From Hathewaya histolytica (lineage in GTDB: Bacteria > Bacillota > Clostridia > Clostridiales > Clostridiaceae), in the NCBI RefSeq assembly GCF_901482605.1, contig NZ_LR590481.1, forward strand, positions 1,860,001 to 1,924,000: a stretch of DNA of 64,000 nt. The letters run 5' to 3'. Position 1 is the stretch's first letter. Each line of letters begins with the position of its first letter. Shown in pieces: positions 16,542 through 26,286 of the stretch. Under the pieces are notes generated by a model. The model saw only the letters and a list, made by a program, of their open reading frames with translations. It made no database searches and was not told the origin of the DNA. Both the position numbers and the translations under genes were made by a program.

Positions 16542-17524
16542 ACACCTACACCCCCAGTTTTTACATAACCTATTTTATATGCTTTTTCTCCTAGGGAGTT
16601 CAGTAATTCTATTATCGCTTCTGCATTCTCTTTTTTTACACATAGTACAAAACCTATGCCCATATTAAAGGTGTTATACATATGATCTTCTTCTACACCC
16701 TTATCCATTATTCTCTTAAATATAGGAAGGATAGGGAAACTATTTTTTTCTATAACTGCAGTAAATTTCTCCTTAAACATTCTTGGGATATTTTCATAAA
16801 ACCCACCACCAGTAATATGAGCCATACCTCTAATCTCATATTCTTTCATAACCTCTAATATAGGTTTTACATAAATCTTAGTTGGTGTTAATAGTGTTTC
16901 TCCAATTATCTCCCCATTAAAATCCTCTTCTAAATCTGGAAATACCTTTCTCACTAAAGAATATCCATTACTATGAATCCCTGAAGATGCTATACCAATT
17001 AAAACATCTCCATCTTCTATTTTACTTCCATCTATTATGTTTTTCTTATCTACAACTCCAACTGCAAATCCCGCAAGGTCATACTCCCCTTCTCTATAAA
17101 ACCCAGGCATTTCAGCTGTTTCTCCACCAATTAAGGAACAATTTCCTTGTAAACATCCCTCTGATACTCCTTTAACTATTTCCGCAGCAACTTTTGATTC
17201 TAGTTTTCCGCAAGCTAAATAATCAAGAAAAAACAGTGGTTTTGCACCATGACATAAAATATCATTAACACACATGGCTACACAATCAATCCCTATAGTA
17301 TCATACTTTTTTAATCTAAAAGCTATATCAATTTTTGTTCCTACACCATCTGTGCCTGAAACCAAAATAGGTTCTTCAAAGCCTTTACCAAGTGAAAACA
17401 TTCCTGCAAAACTTCCAATTCCATTTAAAACTCCATCAGTGTATGTTTTTTCTGTATATTCCTTCATTAACTTTACAGCCTTATATCCTTCTTCTATATT
17501 AACCCCTGCTGATTTATAATCCAT
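16529..17524 (-). CDS. purM: Phosphoribosylformylglycinamidine cyclo-ligase (AIR synthetase)
   Basis: A 331-residue enzyme closing FGAM to AIR with ATP, step five. Recognisable features: DYKSAGVNIEEGYKAV at the start, LVSGTDGVGTKIDIAF, GIDCVAMCVNDILCHGAKPL, LIGGETAEMPGFY, SSGIHSNGYSLVRKVF and the AHITGGGFYENIPR loop. Length as usual. The last 13 bases overlap the purN reading frame; purF lies 62 bases upstream. Confidence 0.97.
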   Translation of the reverse strand: MDYKSAGVNIEEGYKAVKLMKEYTEKTYTDGVLNGIGSFAGMFSLGKGFEEPILVSGTDGVGTKIDIAFRLKKYDTIGIDCVAMCVNDILCHGAKPLFFLDYLACGKLESKVAAEIVKGVSEGCLQGNCSLIGGETAEMPGFYREGEYDLAGFAVGVVDKKNIIDGSKIEDGDVLIGIASSGIHSNGYSLVRKVFPDLEEDFNGEIIGETLLTPTKIYVKPILEVMKEYEIRGMAHITGGGFYENIPRMFKEKFTAVIEKNSFPILPIFKRIMDKGVEEDHMYNTFNMGIGFVLCVKKENAEAIIELLNSLGEKAYKIGYVKTGGVGVCLK

Positions 17525-17586
17525 AATTACCTTCCCCTTTCTATATAACGCTCACAAATTTCATAAAACTTTTTACATATATAATA

Positions 17587-19014
17587 TTATTTGATAGGAG
17601 CTGCTATTGGATAAATCCCGTTGAAACAACCTAAGCAGAATCCTGAATTTTCAGCATTACCCAGGCAATGTAATAATCCTTCTATACTTAAATAAGCCAG
17701 AGTATCTGCCCCTATTTCCTCTCTAATTGCTTCTAAGTCATTATTAGCACCTATAAGATCCTTTCTGTATGGTGTATCTATTCCAAAATAACAAGAACTA
17801 TTTACCACTGGCGAAGATACTCTAAAGTGCACTTCTTTCGCCCCTGCATTTCTTATAATTTGGATTAGTATTTTGCTTGTAGTACCTCTAACTATGGAAT
17901 CATCAATTAAAATAACTCTTTTTCCTTTAACAACTTCTTTTAAAGCATTTAATTTTACAGTAACAGATCTTTCTCTTAATTCTTGAGTTGGCTTTATAAA
18001 AGTTCTTCCAACATATCTATTTTTGATAAGGGCCATATCAAAAGGAATACCTGAAGCTCTTGAATATCCTATAGCAGCTGGAACACCTGAATCTGGAACC
18101 CCTATTACTACATCTGCCTCTACTGGAGCTTCCTCAAATAACTTCTTTCCTGTCTCTACTCTTGCATGATTTACACTAATTCCATCTATAACACTATCAG
18201 GTCTTGCAAAATAAATATATTCGAAAGAACAAGTTGCTCTTTTACTCTTTTCTGCAAAATTAATTGACCTTATACCTTTTTCATTTACAATAACTATTTC
18301 TCCTGGTTCTACATCACGTACAAACTCTGCCCCTGTAGTATCTAAGGCACAGCTTTCAGAAGCTATAACATAACTTTCTCCAATTTTCCCTATACAAAGA
18401 GGTCTAATACCCTGTGGGTCACGTACACCTATAAGTTCATCTTTAGTTAAAATTACAATACCATAAGAGCCTTTTATAGCTTGTACAGTATCTACAACTG
18501 CATTCTCTATGCCATTCTTAGCTCCTCTAGATATTAAATTTAAAATTACTTCTGAATCTATAGATGTTTGAAAAACACATCCACCATCTTCTAGTAATCC
18601 TCTTATGACTTCCGCATTTACTAAGTTTCCGTTGTGTGCTATAGCTATATCACCAAGTTTAAAGCTTCCTAAAATTGGTTGGGCATTTTTAATAGAACTT
18701 TCTCCTGCTGTAGAATACCTAACATGTCCTATAGCTGAATTTCCAACCATATTATTTAAAATATTTTCATTAAAAACCTCTGAAACAAGTCCCATGCCCT
18801 TATGACATTTCATTTCTACTTCTCCATTAGAAGTTACTATTCCAGCACTCTCCTGTCCCCTATGTTGAAGTGCATAAAGCCCGTAATATGTGATTCTCGC
18901 TACATCAAGTTTTCCCTCCTTTGAAAATACCCCATAAACACCACATTCATCATGAAATTTATCATCAAATTCGTCTTTGTAAACGCTGCATGAATCTTTA
19001 ATATCTCTTAACAT
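17587..19014 (-). CDS. purF: Amidophosphoribosyltransferase (Fe-S type)
   Basis: A 475-residue first enzyme of purine synthesis: PRPP and glutamine to phosphoribosylamine. A 23-residue propeptide ends HDE before CGVYGVF, so Cys24 becomes the N-terminal nucleophile after cleavage. The phosphoribosyl site is VILIDDSIVRGTT. Cysteines in RATCSFEY, SSCYFGIDT and GFCLGCFNG match the [4Fe-4S] ligands of the B. subtilis enzyme, which makes it oxygen-sensitive. Ribosome site GGGGGAGAG. It is separated from purC by 113 bases that hold a hairpin (19087-19118). Confidence 0.96.
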   Translation of the reverse strand: MLRDIKDSCSVYKDEFDDKFHDECGVYGVFSKEGKLDVARITYYGLYALQHRGQESAGIVTSNGEVEMKCHKGMGLVSEVFNENILNNMVGNSAIGHVRYSTAGESSIKNAQPILGSFKLGDIAIAHNGNLVNAEVIRGLLEDGGCVFQTSIDSEVILNLISRGAKNGIENAVVDTVQAIKGSYGIVILTKDELIGVRDPQGIRPLCIGKIGESYVIASESCALDTTGAEFVRDVEPGEIVIVNEKGIRSINFAEKSKRATCSFEYIYFARPDSVIDGISVNHARVETGKKLFEEAPVEADVVIGVPDSGVPAAIGYSRASGIPFDMALIKNRYVGRTFIKPTQELRERSVTVKLNALKEVVKGKRVILIDDSIVRGTTSKILIQIIRNAGAKEVHFRVSSPVVNSSCYFGIDTPYRKDLIGANNDLEAIREEIGADTLAYLSIEGLLHCLGNAENSGFCLGCFNGIYPIAAPIK

Positions 19015-19086
19015 GAACTTCTCTCCCCCACAAATAAATTTGAAATTCTTTTAAAGAAAGCTATGTAATATCTTCTTAATTCTAAT

Positions 19087-19118
19087 ATGTCATAGGAAGA
19101 ACAATCTCCCTATGACAT
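19087..19118 (-). other. Hairpin in the purC-purF intergenic gap
   Basis: ATGTCATAGG and CCTATGACAT form a perfect ten-pair stem with a 12-base loop, ten bases after purC. No T-run follows on the minus strand, so it is more likely an mRNA stability or processing element, or weak attenuator, than a full terminator. Confidence 0.6.
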
Positions 19119-19127
19119 TTAACTTAA

Positions 19128-19832
19128 TTATTTTTGCATTCTACTTAATAACTCTTTATATCCTTCTACTAAATCCCCAAGTTCCCTTCTAAATCTATCC
19201 TTGTCTAATTTAACTCCTGTATTAACATCCCAAAACCTACAAGTATCTGGAGATATTTCATCAGCTAAAAGTATCTCTCCATTAATTTTTCCAAATTCTA
19301 TTTTGAAATCTACTAATTTTATATCTGCTTTTAAGAAAAACTCTTTTAAAATATCATTAACTTTAGATGCTTGTGAGTATATGTATTGCAGCTCTTCAAA
19401 AGTTATAATCCCCATAGCTACAGCATGATAATCATTCATTAAGGGATCCCCTAAATCATCATTTTTATAACTTAACTCTAGCACTGTAGTTTGCAGTTCT
19501 GTACCTTCTGCAAGTCCATATCTTTTTGCCATACTTCCTGCTGCTACGTTTCTTACTATAACTTCAAGTGGTATTATATCTACTCTTTTGCAAAGTTGTT
19601 CTCTATCACTTAATTTTTTTATGAAATGACTCTTAACACCTTTTTCGTGTAATAGCTCAAATATCATAGATGTAATTGTATTATTTAAAATTCCCTTTTC
19701 GTTTATAGTCGCCTTCTTTTCCCCATTAAAAGCAGTTGCATCATCTTTATAATACACTATTACTTCATCATTTTTGTCAGTTTTAAATATTTTTTTAGCT
19801 TTTCCCTCATATAATTGTTCTAACTTTTCCAT
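19128..19832 (-). CDS. purC: SAICAR synthetase
   Basis: A 234-residue enzyme that joins aspartate to CAIR using ATP. Sequence features: [20 protein letters not shown] (ATP-binding start), [31 protein letters not shown], and [15 protein letters not shown] near the end. All are standard for bacterial PurC. The ATG overlaps the purE stop by one base (TAATG), so the two are translationally coupled. Second gene of the operon. Confidence 0.97.
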   Translation of the reverse strand: MEKLEQLYEGKAKKIFKTDKNDEVIVYYKDDATAFNGEKKATINEKGILNNTITSMIFELLHEKGVKSHFIKKLSDREQLCKRVDIIPLEVIVRNVAAGSMAKRYGLAEGTELQTTVLELSYKNDDLGDPLMNDYHAVAMGIITFEELQYIYSQASKVNDILKEFFLKADIKLVDFKIEFGKINGEILLADEISPDTCRFWDVNTGVKLDKDRFRRELGDLVEGYKELLSRMQK

Positions 19833-20311
19833 TATAATTCAACCCCTTTTTCACTTTCTTTTATAAAGTTTTCTTTCATTTCTTTTCTGAAATTTAATAG
19901 TTTTTCTTTAAGTTCAGGATATTTTATTGAAAGTATTTCTACAACAAGCATTCCGGCATTATAACTGTTATTTATTCCTACTGTGGCTACTGGAATAGAT
20001 TTTGGCATTTGAACTATTGAAAGCAATGCATCCATTCCTTCTACTGCAGCCTTAATTGGCACTCCTATTACAGGAAGCACAGTTTTAGACGCTATAACCC
20101 CTGGTAAATGTGCTGCAAGCCCTGCACCTGCTATTATACATTCAAAACCTTCTCTCTCTAAATTAGCTAAAACTTCTTCAAGTCTTTCTGGAACCCTATG
20201 AGCTGAAAGTACAAAAGCTTTATATTCTACGTTGAATTCATTTAATGCTTTTGCAGCATTTTTCATAACCTCTGTATCCGACTTACTTCCAAAAATTATA
20301 GCAACCTTCAT
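19832..20311 (-). CDS. purE: N5-carboxyaminoimidazole ribonucleotide mutase
   Basis: A 159-residue enzyme. [26 protein letters not shown] and [16 protein letters not shown] identify class I PurE (N5-CAIR mutase), which usually works with PurK; class II enzymes of animals and Treponema differ in the AHLPG loop. No purK is next to it in this window. The open frame extends to 20383, but that region is the riboswitch terminator; ATG 20311 has GAGGGAGGAA upstream and gives the conserved MKVAIIFGS start. Confidence 0.95.
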   Translation of the reverse strand: MKVAIIFGSKSDTEVMKNAAKALNEFNVEYKAFVLSAHRVPERLEEVLANLEREGFECIIAGAGLAAHLPGVIASKTVLPVIGVPIKAAVEGMDALLSIVQMPKSIPVATVGINNSYNAGMLVVEILSIKYPELKEKLLNFRKEMKENFIKESEKGVEL

Positions 20312-20329
20312 ATTTATTCCTCCCTCATA

Positions 20330-20366
20330 TAAAAAAATCCCCATCATAGGACTTATGATGGGGATT
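20330..20366 (-). terminator. Riboswitch-controlled terminator before purE
   Basis: AATCCCCATCATA and TATGATGGGGATT form a perfect 13-pair stem followed by seven T residues on the minus strand. Its upstream arm can be captured by TTATGATGG at the end of the aptamer P1 (20375-20386 region) to make an antiterminator. Confidence 0.92.
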
Positions 20367-20381
20367 AAAATGCAATCCATC

Positions 20382-20458
20382 ATAATTCCTAATAGTCAAA
20401 GATTTACGGTCTTTGGTAGAAACGCCTCACCATATTTTCGGCTTATATTAAGAATTAT
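20382..20458 (-). promoter_or_regulatory. Purine (guanine-type) riboswitch aptamer
   Basis: On the minus strand, P1 arms ATAATTCTTAAT (20458-20447) and ATTAGGAATTAT (20393-20382) pair over 12 bp with one G-U. Between them are the conserved joining and loop elements AATATGG, GTTTCTACC, CCGTAAA and GACTAT. The specificity base (position 74, here 20395) is C, the guanine/hypoxanthine form as in xpt, not U as in the adenine aptamer add. Ligand binding should stabilise P1 and let the downstream terminator form, switching off purE-C-F-M-N-H-D. Confidence 0.95.
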
Positions 20459-20475
20459 TTTTATTTTATGACTTA

Positions 20476-20504
20476 ATTTTATCACTAAAAAAAACACTAG
20501 TCAA
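20476..20504 (-). promoter_or_regulatory. Promoter of the purE operon
   Basis: TTGACT (20504-20499), 17 bases, TAAAAT (20481-20476), read leftward. The expected transcript start near 20469 is about ten bases before the riboswitch P1. Confidence 0.85.
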
Positions 20505-20527
20505 TACATTATTGTTAATTTTCTTCA

Positions 20528-20579
20528 TATAATTCGTTATAATGCATATATTAATTAATTTTATAGATTTATAATTCGT
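20528..20579 (-). repeat. Pair of ACGAATTATA direct repeats upstream of the pur promoter
   Basis: The ten-mer ACGAATTATA (minus strand) occurs at 20537-20528 and 20579-20570, 42 bases apart (about four helical turns), 24 and 66 bases upstream of the -35. They could be binding sites for a purine repressor or activator, since PurR boxes of Firmicutes contain CGAA, but the match to the Bacillus consensus is incomplete. Confidence 0.4.
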
Positions 20580-20591
20580 GATTATTGTGTT

Positions 20592-23500
20592 TTATTTAAA
20601 ATATTCAATTCCTGATTTAAATATTTTTTGATCATACTCCCCAGGTACATTTTTGTATAATTCATTTCCTATTCTCTCTGAGTGACCCATTTTCCCTAAG
20701 ATTCTTCCATCAGGGCTAGTAATTCCCTCAATAGCCATTAAAGAACCATTAGGATTGTATCTTACATCATAAGTAGGTTTTCCACTTAAATCTACGTATT
20801 GAGTTGCCACTTGTCCTTTTGAAAACAATTCCTTCGTCACATCTTCTGTTGCATAAAATCTACCTTCTCCATGTGATACAGGTACATTGTGTATATCTCC
20901 TTCATGTACCAAATTAAACCATGGTGACTTTGTAGACACAATCTTTGTATTTGTTATGCAAGATATATGTCTTCCTATAGCATTAAATGTTAAGGTTGGT
21001 GAATCCTCCTTAATATCTACAATATCACCATAAGGCAGAAGACCTAGTTTAATTAAAGCCTGGAATCCATTACATATTCCTAATATTAATCCATCCCTTA
21101 CATTTAAAAGTTCTCTTACGGAATCTTTTATCTTTTCATTTCTAAATACAGCTGATATAAATTTTCCCGAACCATCTGGTTCATCTCCTGCACTAAATCC
21201 ACCCGGAATCATTATAATCTGGCTTTCTTTTATTCTACTTGCCATTTCATCTATAGACTCTTTTATTTTATAATTATTCATATTATTAAATATAAATATT
21301 TCAGCATCACCACCAGCTTTTTCAAAAGCCTTCATACAATCATACTCACAATTTGTACCTGGGAACACTGGAATTAAAACTTTTGGTTTTACATCTTTAA
21401 TAAGAAGATTACTTTTCTTATTATATGCCTTTCCTATAAATTTAGGCTCTTCTATGCTAAATTTAAAAATTTCACTTTGTTCAGAATGGTATTCAGTTTT
21501 AAAAATTCCTTCTAAAGGATTGCTCCACACATCTATGGCCTTATCTATGGATATCTTATTCTCACAATCTAAAACTATTTCTTCTTTTTTCAATGTCTTG
21601 CCTATTATTTCATAAGAAATACCTTTATATTTATCTAATATACTTATATCTCCGTTAAATTCAGCTAAAATACTACCATAATCACTGGAGAATATATTCT
21701 CTTTATTAAATTCAGTTTTAAATTTAAAACCAATTTTATTTCCAAAAGTCATTTTTGCTATGCTTTCAGCTATTCCACCATACTTAACTGATGATGCAGA
21801 TATTATTTTTCGTTCACTTATTAATTTGTGTACTACATTAAAATTATTCTTTAAAATATCAAAATGTGTAACTCCATCTGCTCCTCTCACAGCCTTAAAT
21901 AAAACTACATGATTATTAGCCTTTTTAAACTCTGGAGTAATTAAATTATATGTCTTAGCATGAGTTACTGCAAAAGAAACTAGGGTTGGAGGAACATTTA
22001 TATCCTTAAAGGTTCCAGACATACTATCCTTACCACCTATAGCTGGTATTCCTAATTTATTTTGAACATGTAATGCACCTAATAAAGCTGTAAATGGTTT
22101 ACCCCATTTTTCTGGATTATCGTAAAGTTTCTCGAAATATTCTTGAAAAGATAATCTTATCTTACTGTAATCCCCACCAGCTGCTACTATTTTAGTAATA
22201 GATTCTACTACAGAATACATTGCCCCATGGAAAGGACTCCATTTCCCTATTTTAGGATTGTATCCATAAGACATTAGAGAAGCTGTATTTGTTTCTCCTT
22301 CCAAAACTGGTATTTTACATGCCATAACCTCATTAGGAGTAAGTTGGTACTTACCTCCAAAAGGCATAAATACTGTTCCTGCTCCTACAGTACTATCAAA
22401 CATTTCAGTTAAACCTTTTTGTGAACATATATTCAGATCTTGAAGATTCTTTAAAAATCTTTCTGCTAAATTTTTATCCTTGTAATTTTCACTTCTTTGT
22501 TTAAAGTAATCATCCTCAGATGGAGAGGCAACTTTTATATTGATATACTGTTTTGCCCCATTAGTATCTAAAAAATCTCTATCTAAATTTAATATTATTT
22601 TATCTTTCCACTTCATAATTACTTTTTTCTCTTCAGTAACCTCTGCTACTACTGTTGCTTCTAAATTTTCTTTTTCAGCATAATTTATAAATTTGTCTAT
22701 GTTTTCTTTCTCTATAACTACAGCCATTCGCTCTTGAGATTCAGATATAGCAAGTTCTGTTCCATCTAAGCCTTCATACTTTTTAGGAACCTTATCTAAA
22801 TCTATAATTAGTCCATCTGCTAGTTCTCCTATAGCAACTGAAACTCCACCTGCTCCAAAGTCATTACATTTTTTAATCATACTTACAACTTTAGGATTTC
22901 TAAATAATCTTTGAATTTTTCTTTCTGTAGGTGCATTTCCTTTTTGAACTTCAGCGCCACAATTTAATATAGATTTTTCATCATGTTCTTTAGATGAACC
23001 TGATGCTCCACCACATCCATCTCTCCCAGTTCTACCTCCTAACAATATAACTACATCCCCAGGACTTGGATTTTCTCTTCTAACATTCGTATATGGTGCT
23101 GCACCTATAACAGCTCCAACCTCCATTCTTTTTGCCATAAAATCCTCATGATATAATTCTGTAACTTGTCCTGTAGCAAGGCCTATTTGATTTCCATAGC
23201 TACTGTATCCTCTTGCAGCCTCTTTTGTTATTTTACTTTGAGGAAGTTTTCCTTTTAATGTATCTTCTATAGGCATTCTTGGATCTGCAGATCCTGTTAC
23301 ACGCATAGCTTGATATACATAGCTTCTCCCTGATAAAGGATCACGTATAGCGCCACCAAGACAAGTGGATGCACCTCCAAAAGGTTCTATTTCTGTTGGG
23401 TGGTTATGGGTTTCATTCTTAAACATTAAAAGCCATTTTTCTTCATTTCCATTAATATCCACTGGAATAACTATACTGCATGCATTTATCTCATCAGATT

Positions 23501-24383
23501 CATCTAAATCATCTAGTTTGCCTAACTTTCTGAGGTTTTTCATCCCAATTACAGCCATGTCCATTAAAGATTTCTCTTTATATTTATTTTTATAAACTTG
23601 CTTTCTTATCTTTAAATATTCTTCATAAGTTTCTTTTACCGGTTCCGTATACTTTCCACCTTCAAACTCAACATTTTCTATTATAGTATTAAATGTAGTA
23701 TGCCTACAGTGATCTGACCAATACGTATCTATAACCTTTATTTCCGTTATAGTAGGTATTCTTTTTTCTTTTCTAAAATGATCTTGTACTAATTTTATAT
23801 CTTCAAAATTCATAGCAAGACTTTGTTTTTCTATAAAATCCCTAAGTCCTTCCTCATTAAGTTCTGTAAATCCTAATAAACTTTGAACTTCATTTTTAAT
23901 ATTTAAATTAACCTTTAAACTTTCAGGTTTTTCTATACTTGCCTCTTTAGAATCAACTTTATTAATATAGTAATTCTTTATTTTTTGAAATTCTTCATCA
24001 GAGATGCTTCCGTATAATATTATGACTTTTGCATTCTTAACTATACACTCTTTACCCTCGAGTATAAGTCTAATGCATTGTTCCGCAGCATCTTTTCTTT
24101 GGTCATATTGTCCTTCCAAATATTCTACCGCAAACAGTCTATCCCCTTTGTCATTTATATTCTCTTCAAAAACATCATCTACATTAGGCTCACTTAAAAT
24201 ATACTTTATTACCTTCTCAAACTCCTCATTTTCTATTCCAAAAATATCATACCTATTTACTAATCTTAGATTTTCTAAACCTTTTATACAAAGATTTTCT
24301 TTTAGATCTTTTAAAAGGTTTTGCGCCTCAACATTAAAATTTAGTTTCTTTTCTACAAAAGCCCTATGAATATTTGGATGCAT
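20592..24383 (-). CDS. purL: Phosphoribosylformylglycinamidine synthase, single-chain
   Basis: A 1263-residue FGAM synthase, step four, using glutamine and ATP. It is the large form with synthetase and glutaminase in one chain. Seen are TYWSDHCRHTTFNT, FKNETHNHPTEIEPFGGAST, GCGGASGSS, then the C-terminal amidotransferase: FPGTNCEYDCMKAF, IPGGFSAGDEPDGSG, GLILGICNGFQALIKLGLLP (nucleophile Cys) and PVSHGEGRFYA. I set the start at ATG 24383 (AAGGGGG upstream, HPNIHRAFVEK) rather than 24413. It precedes the pur operon on the same strand but has no riboswitch of its own that I can see; 209 bases separate its stop from the operon's leader promoter region and purE start. Confidence 0.96.
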   Translation of the reverse strand: MHPNIHRAFVEKKLNFNVEAQNLLKDLKENLCIKGLENLRLVNRYDIFGIENEEFEKVIKYILSEPNVDDVFEENINDKGDRLFAVEYLEGQYDQRKDAAEQCIRLILEGKECIVKNAKVIILYGSISDEEFQKIKNYYINKVDSKEASIEKPESLKVNLNIKNEVQSLLGFTELNEEGLRDFIEKQSLAMNFEDIKLVQDHFRKEKRIPTITEIKVIDTYWSDHCRHTTFNTIIENVEFEGGKYTEPVKETYEEYLKIRKQVYKNKYKEKSLMDMAVIGMKNLRKLGKLDDLDESDEINACSIVIPVDINGNEEKWLLMFKNETHNHPTEIEPFGGASTCLGGAIRDPLSGRSYVYQAMRVTGSADPRMPIEDTLKGKLPQSKITKEAARGYSSYGNQIGLATGQVTELYHEDFMAKRMEVGAVIGAAPYTNVRRENPSPGDVVILLGGRTGRDGCGGASGSSKEHDEKSILNCGAEVQKGNAPTERKIQRLFRNPKVVSMIKKCNDFGAGGVSVAIGELADGLIIDLDKVPKKYEGLDGTELAISESQERMAVVIEKENIDKFINYAEKENLEATVVAEVTEEKKVIMKWKDKIILNLDRDFLDTNGAKQYINIKVASPSEDDYFKQRSENYKDKNLAERFLKNLQDLNICSQKGLTEMFDSTVGAGTVFMPFGGKYQLTPNEVMACKIPVLEGETNTASLMSYGYNPKIGKWSPFHGAMYSVVESITKIVAAGGDYSKIRLSFQEYFEKLYDNPEKWGKPFTALLGALHVQNKLGIPAIGGKDSMSGTFKDINVPPTLVSFAVTHAKTYNLITPEFKKANNHVVLFKAVRGADGVTHFDILKNNFNVVHKLISERKIISASSVKYGGIAESIAKMTFGNKIGFKFKTEFNKENIFSSDYGSILAEFNGDISILDKYKGISYEIIGKTLKKEEIVLDCENKISIDKAIDVWSNPLEGIFKTEYHSEQSEIFKFSIEEPKFIGKAYNKKSNLLIKDVKPKVLIPVFPGTNCEYDCMKAFEKAGGDAEIFIFNNMNNYKIKESIDEMASRIKESQIIMIPGGFSAGDEPDGSGKFISAVFRNEKIKDSVRELLNVRDGLILGICNGFQALIKLGLLPYGDIVDIKEDSPTLTFNAIGRHISCITNTKIVSTKSPWFNLVHEGDIHNVPVSHGEGRFYATEDVTKELFSKGQVATQYVDLSGKPTYDVRYNPNGSLMAIEGITSPDGRILGKMGHSERIGNELYKNVPGEYDQKIFKSGIEYFK

Positions 24384-24656
24384 TTTTATCCCCCTTAACC
24401 TTAAGATAATCACGAATATTTTTTTGTATTTTTATTATATTGTTCGATATTTTTATTATATTACATAATTTTATAATTTCAATATATTTTACCGAAAGTT
24501 TTTATTTATTTAAAATAAACAATTCTTAGATTCATACTTATTTATTAAAAAATTAAATAAATATTAAATATATGTATTTCAAAAATATACTTAATATTTT
24601 CCATATGTGTTATAATAATAATGCTTTGAAAATTCCTAATTTGTAAGGAGGATATT

Positions 24657-25469
24657 ATGATAAAAAAATTCCTAGCACTAACTTTAAGTTTAAGTATAGC
24701 TTTTTCCTTAACTGCATGTACTGGAAGCACACCTAAAAAGGAAAGTTCTAAGTCCAATAAAGAACAAACAAAAAAAGAAAATAATTCTTCTAAACCTCAA
24801 TCACAAACTTCTGAAAGTAAGTCAAAAAATACAAATAACGAAAAGAAAGAAACAAAAATCGAACTAACTCAATATTCAGAAATGAAAGATGGAGAAGAAA
24901 TTGCTGTACTAGAAACAACCATGGGTACAATAAAGTTTAGACTTTTCCCGAAAGAAGCACCAAAAGCAGTAGAAAACTTTAAAAAACTTATAGAAAAAAA
25001 CTATTATAACGGCGTTGTCTTTCACAGAGTTATAAATAATTTTATGATTCAAGGAGGAGATCCTAAAGGAACTGGTACTGGTGGTGAAAGTATTTGGGGA
25101 AAATACTTTGAGGATGAATTTTCACAAAACCTACATAATTTTAGAGGAGCACTCTCCATGGCAAATGCAGGGCCTAACACCAACGGAAGTCAATTTTTCA
25201 TAGTACAAAATAACAAGGTACAGCCAAATATAATTGAACAAATGAAACAACTTAATGATTCTAACTTTTCCGAAGGTGTAATTAAAAAATACGAAAAGGT
25301 TGGTGGTACTCCTCATTTAGACTTTAGGCATACAGTTTTTGGTCATGTAATCAGTGGAATGGATATAGTTGATAAAATTGCTACTGTAGAAACTGATGAT
25401 AAAGATAAACCAAAACAAGAAATAAAAATAAATAAAGCATATATAGAAAAATATAAAAAAACAAAGTAA
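24657..25469 (+). CDS. Cyclophilin-type peptidyl-prolyl isomerase, lipoprotein
   Basis: A 270-residue surface lipoprotein. The signal peptide ends in the lipobox SLTAC (Cys21), then comes a 50-residue Ser/Lys/Asn-rich linker, then a cyclophilin domain: [38 protein letters not shown] and [17 protein letters not shown]. The catalytic Arg (HRV) and the Gln/Phe residues of the pocket are present. It probably helps proteins fold outside the membrane. ATG has AAGGAGG at a good distance. An insert between the NGSQFFIVQ strand and the HTVFGHV strand (about 40 residues) is longer than in E. coli PpiB, which is common in Firmicute lipoprotein cyclophilins. Confidence 0.9.
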   Translation: MIKKFLALTLSLSIAFSLTACTGSTPKKESSKSNKEQTKKENNSSKPQSQTSESKSKNTNNEKKETKIELTQYSEMKDGEEIAVLETTMGTIKFRLFPKEAPKAVENFKKLIEKNYYNGVVFHRVINNFMIQGGDPKGTGTGGESIWGKYFEDEFSQNLHNFRGALSMANAGPNTNGSQFFIVQNNKVQPNIIEQMKQLNDSNFSEGVIKKYEKVGGTPHLDFRHTVFGHVISGMDIVDKIATVETDDKDKPKQEIKINKAYIEKYKKTK

Positions 25470-25499
25470 ATAATTGATGTAAATTTAAGAACCAATAAT

Positions 25500-25540
25500 T
25501 TGATATATTATCATATTTTTGATATACTATAATACGTATT
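25500..25540 (+). promoter_or_regulatory. Promoter of rubrerythrin
   Basis: TTGATA (25500-25505), 17 bases, TATACT (25523-25528). A ten-base palindrome AATACGTATT (25531-25540) lies at the expected transcript start and may be an operator. Confidence 0.68.
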
Positions 25541-25574
25541 TATATTTATATATAAAATATTAGGAGGTCATGGT

Positions 25575-26159
25575 ATGAAATCATTAAAAGGAACAAAAAC
25601 TGCTGAAAACTTACTGAAGGCTTTTGCCGGTGAATCCCAAGCTAGAAACAGATACACATATTATGCTTCAATAGCAAAAAAAGAAGGATTTGTACAAATA
25701 CAAAACATCTTCTTAGAAACAGCAGACAATGAAAAAGAACATGCTAAAAGATTTTTTAAATTCTTAGCTGAAGATTTCAAACATGAAGCCATAGAAATTC
25801 AAGCTGCTTATCCTGTTACTCTAGGAGATACTAAAGATAATTTAAAAGCAGCTGCAAATGGAGAAAACGAGGAATGGTCTATACTATATCCTGCTTTTGC
25901 AGATGTAGCTGATGAGGAAGGCTTTAAAGAAATAGCTGCTGTATTCAGAAACATAGCATCTGTTGAAAAACATCATGAAGAAAGATATAAAAAATTATTA
26001 GAAAATGTTGAGAATAATAAAGTATTCCAAAAAGAGGAGAAAACTATCTGGAAATGCTTAAATTGTGGATACATATTTGAAGGTGAAAAAGCACCAAATA
26101 TATGTCCTGCTTGTGCCCATCCACAAAGCTACTTTGAATTATCATGTGATAACTATTAA
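25575..26159 (+). CDS. rbr: Rubrerythrin
   Basis: A 194-residue non-haem iron peroxidase of anaerobes that reduces H2O2. The N-terminal ferritin-like four-helix domain carries the diiron ligands in [27 protein letters not shown], and [13 protein letters not shown]; the C-terminal rubredoxin domain has [11 protein letters not shown] and [12 protein letters not shown], the four-Cys Fe site that passes electrons. All ligands are present. Preceded by AGGAGG, its own sigma-A promoter and followed by a strong terminator, so it is monocistronic. Confidence 0.96.
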   Translation: MKSLKGTKTAENLLKAFAGESQARNRYTYYASIAKKEGFVQIQNIFLETADNEKEHAKRFFKFLAEDFKHEAIEIQAAYPVTLGDTKDNLKAAANGENEEWSILYPAFADVADEEGFKEIAAVFRNIASVEKHHEERYKKLLENVENNKVFQKEEKTIWKCLNCGYIFEGEKAPNICPACAHPQSYFELSCDNY

Positions 26160-26187
26160 AAAGTGCAGATACATCTGCACTTTTTTT
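26159..26187 (+). terminator. Terminator of rubrerythrin
   Basis: AAGTGCAGAT-AC-ATCTGCACTT perfect stem followed by TTTTT, starting directly after the stop codon. Confidence 0.92.
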
Positions 26188-26197
26188 ACTTATATCA

Positions 26198-26226
26198 TTG
26201 ACTTTTTTTATAAATATTACTATGAT
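26198..26226 (+). promoter_or_regulatory. Promoter of the LPXTG surface protein gene
   Basis: TTGACT (26198-26203), 17 bases, TATGAT (26221-26226); the gene's ribosome site TAGGAGG and ATG follow about 50 bases later. Confidence 0.75.
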
Positions 26227-26286
26227 ATTATCAGAGAAATACTTAACATATTAGGGGTGAAAATTTAATATTTAGGAGGATAATAT

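Noticed and set aside
20312-20383. Upstream extension of purE by 24 codons
   Set aside because: It would read through the riboswitch terminator hairpin; the ATG at 20311 has a strong ribosome site and gives the conserved MKVAIIFGS start.
24545-24757. 70-codon ORF antisense to the cyclophilin signal peptide
   Set aside because: No ribosome site; overlaps the leader of a clear lipoprotein gene.
25531-25540. AATACGTATT at the rubrerythrin promoter as a firm operator
   Set aside because: TACGTA hexamers are expected about twenty times in a window of this composition, so a ten-base palindrome alone is weak.
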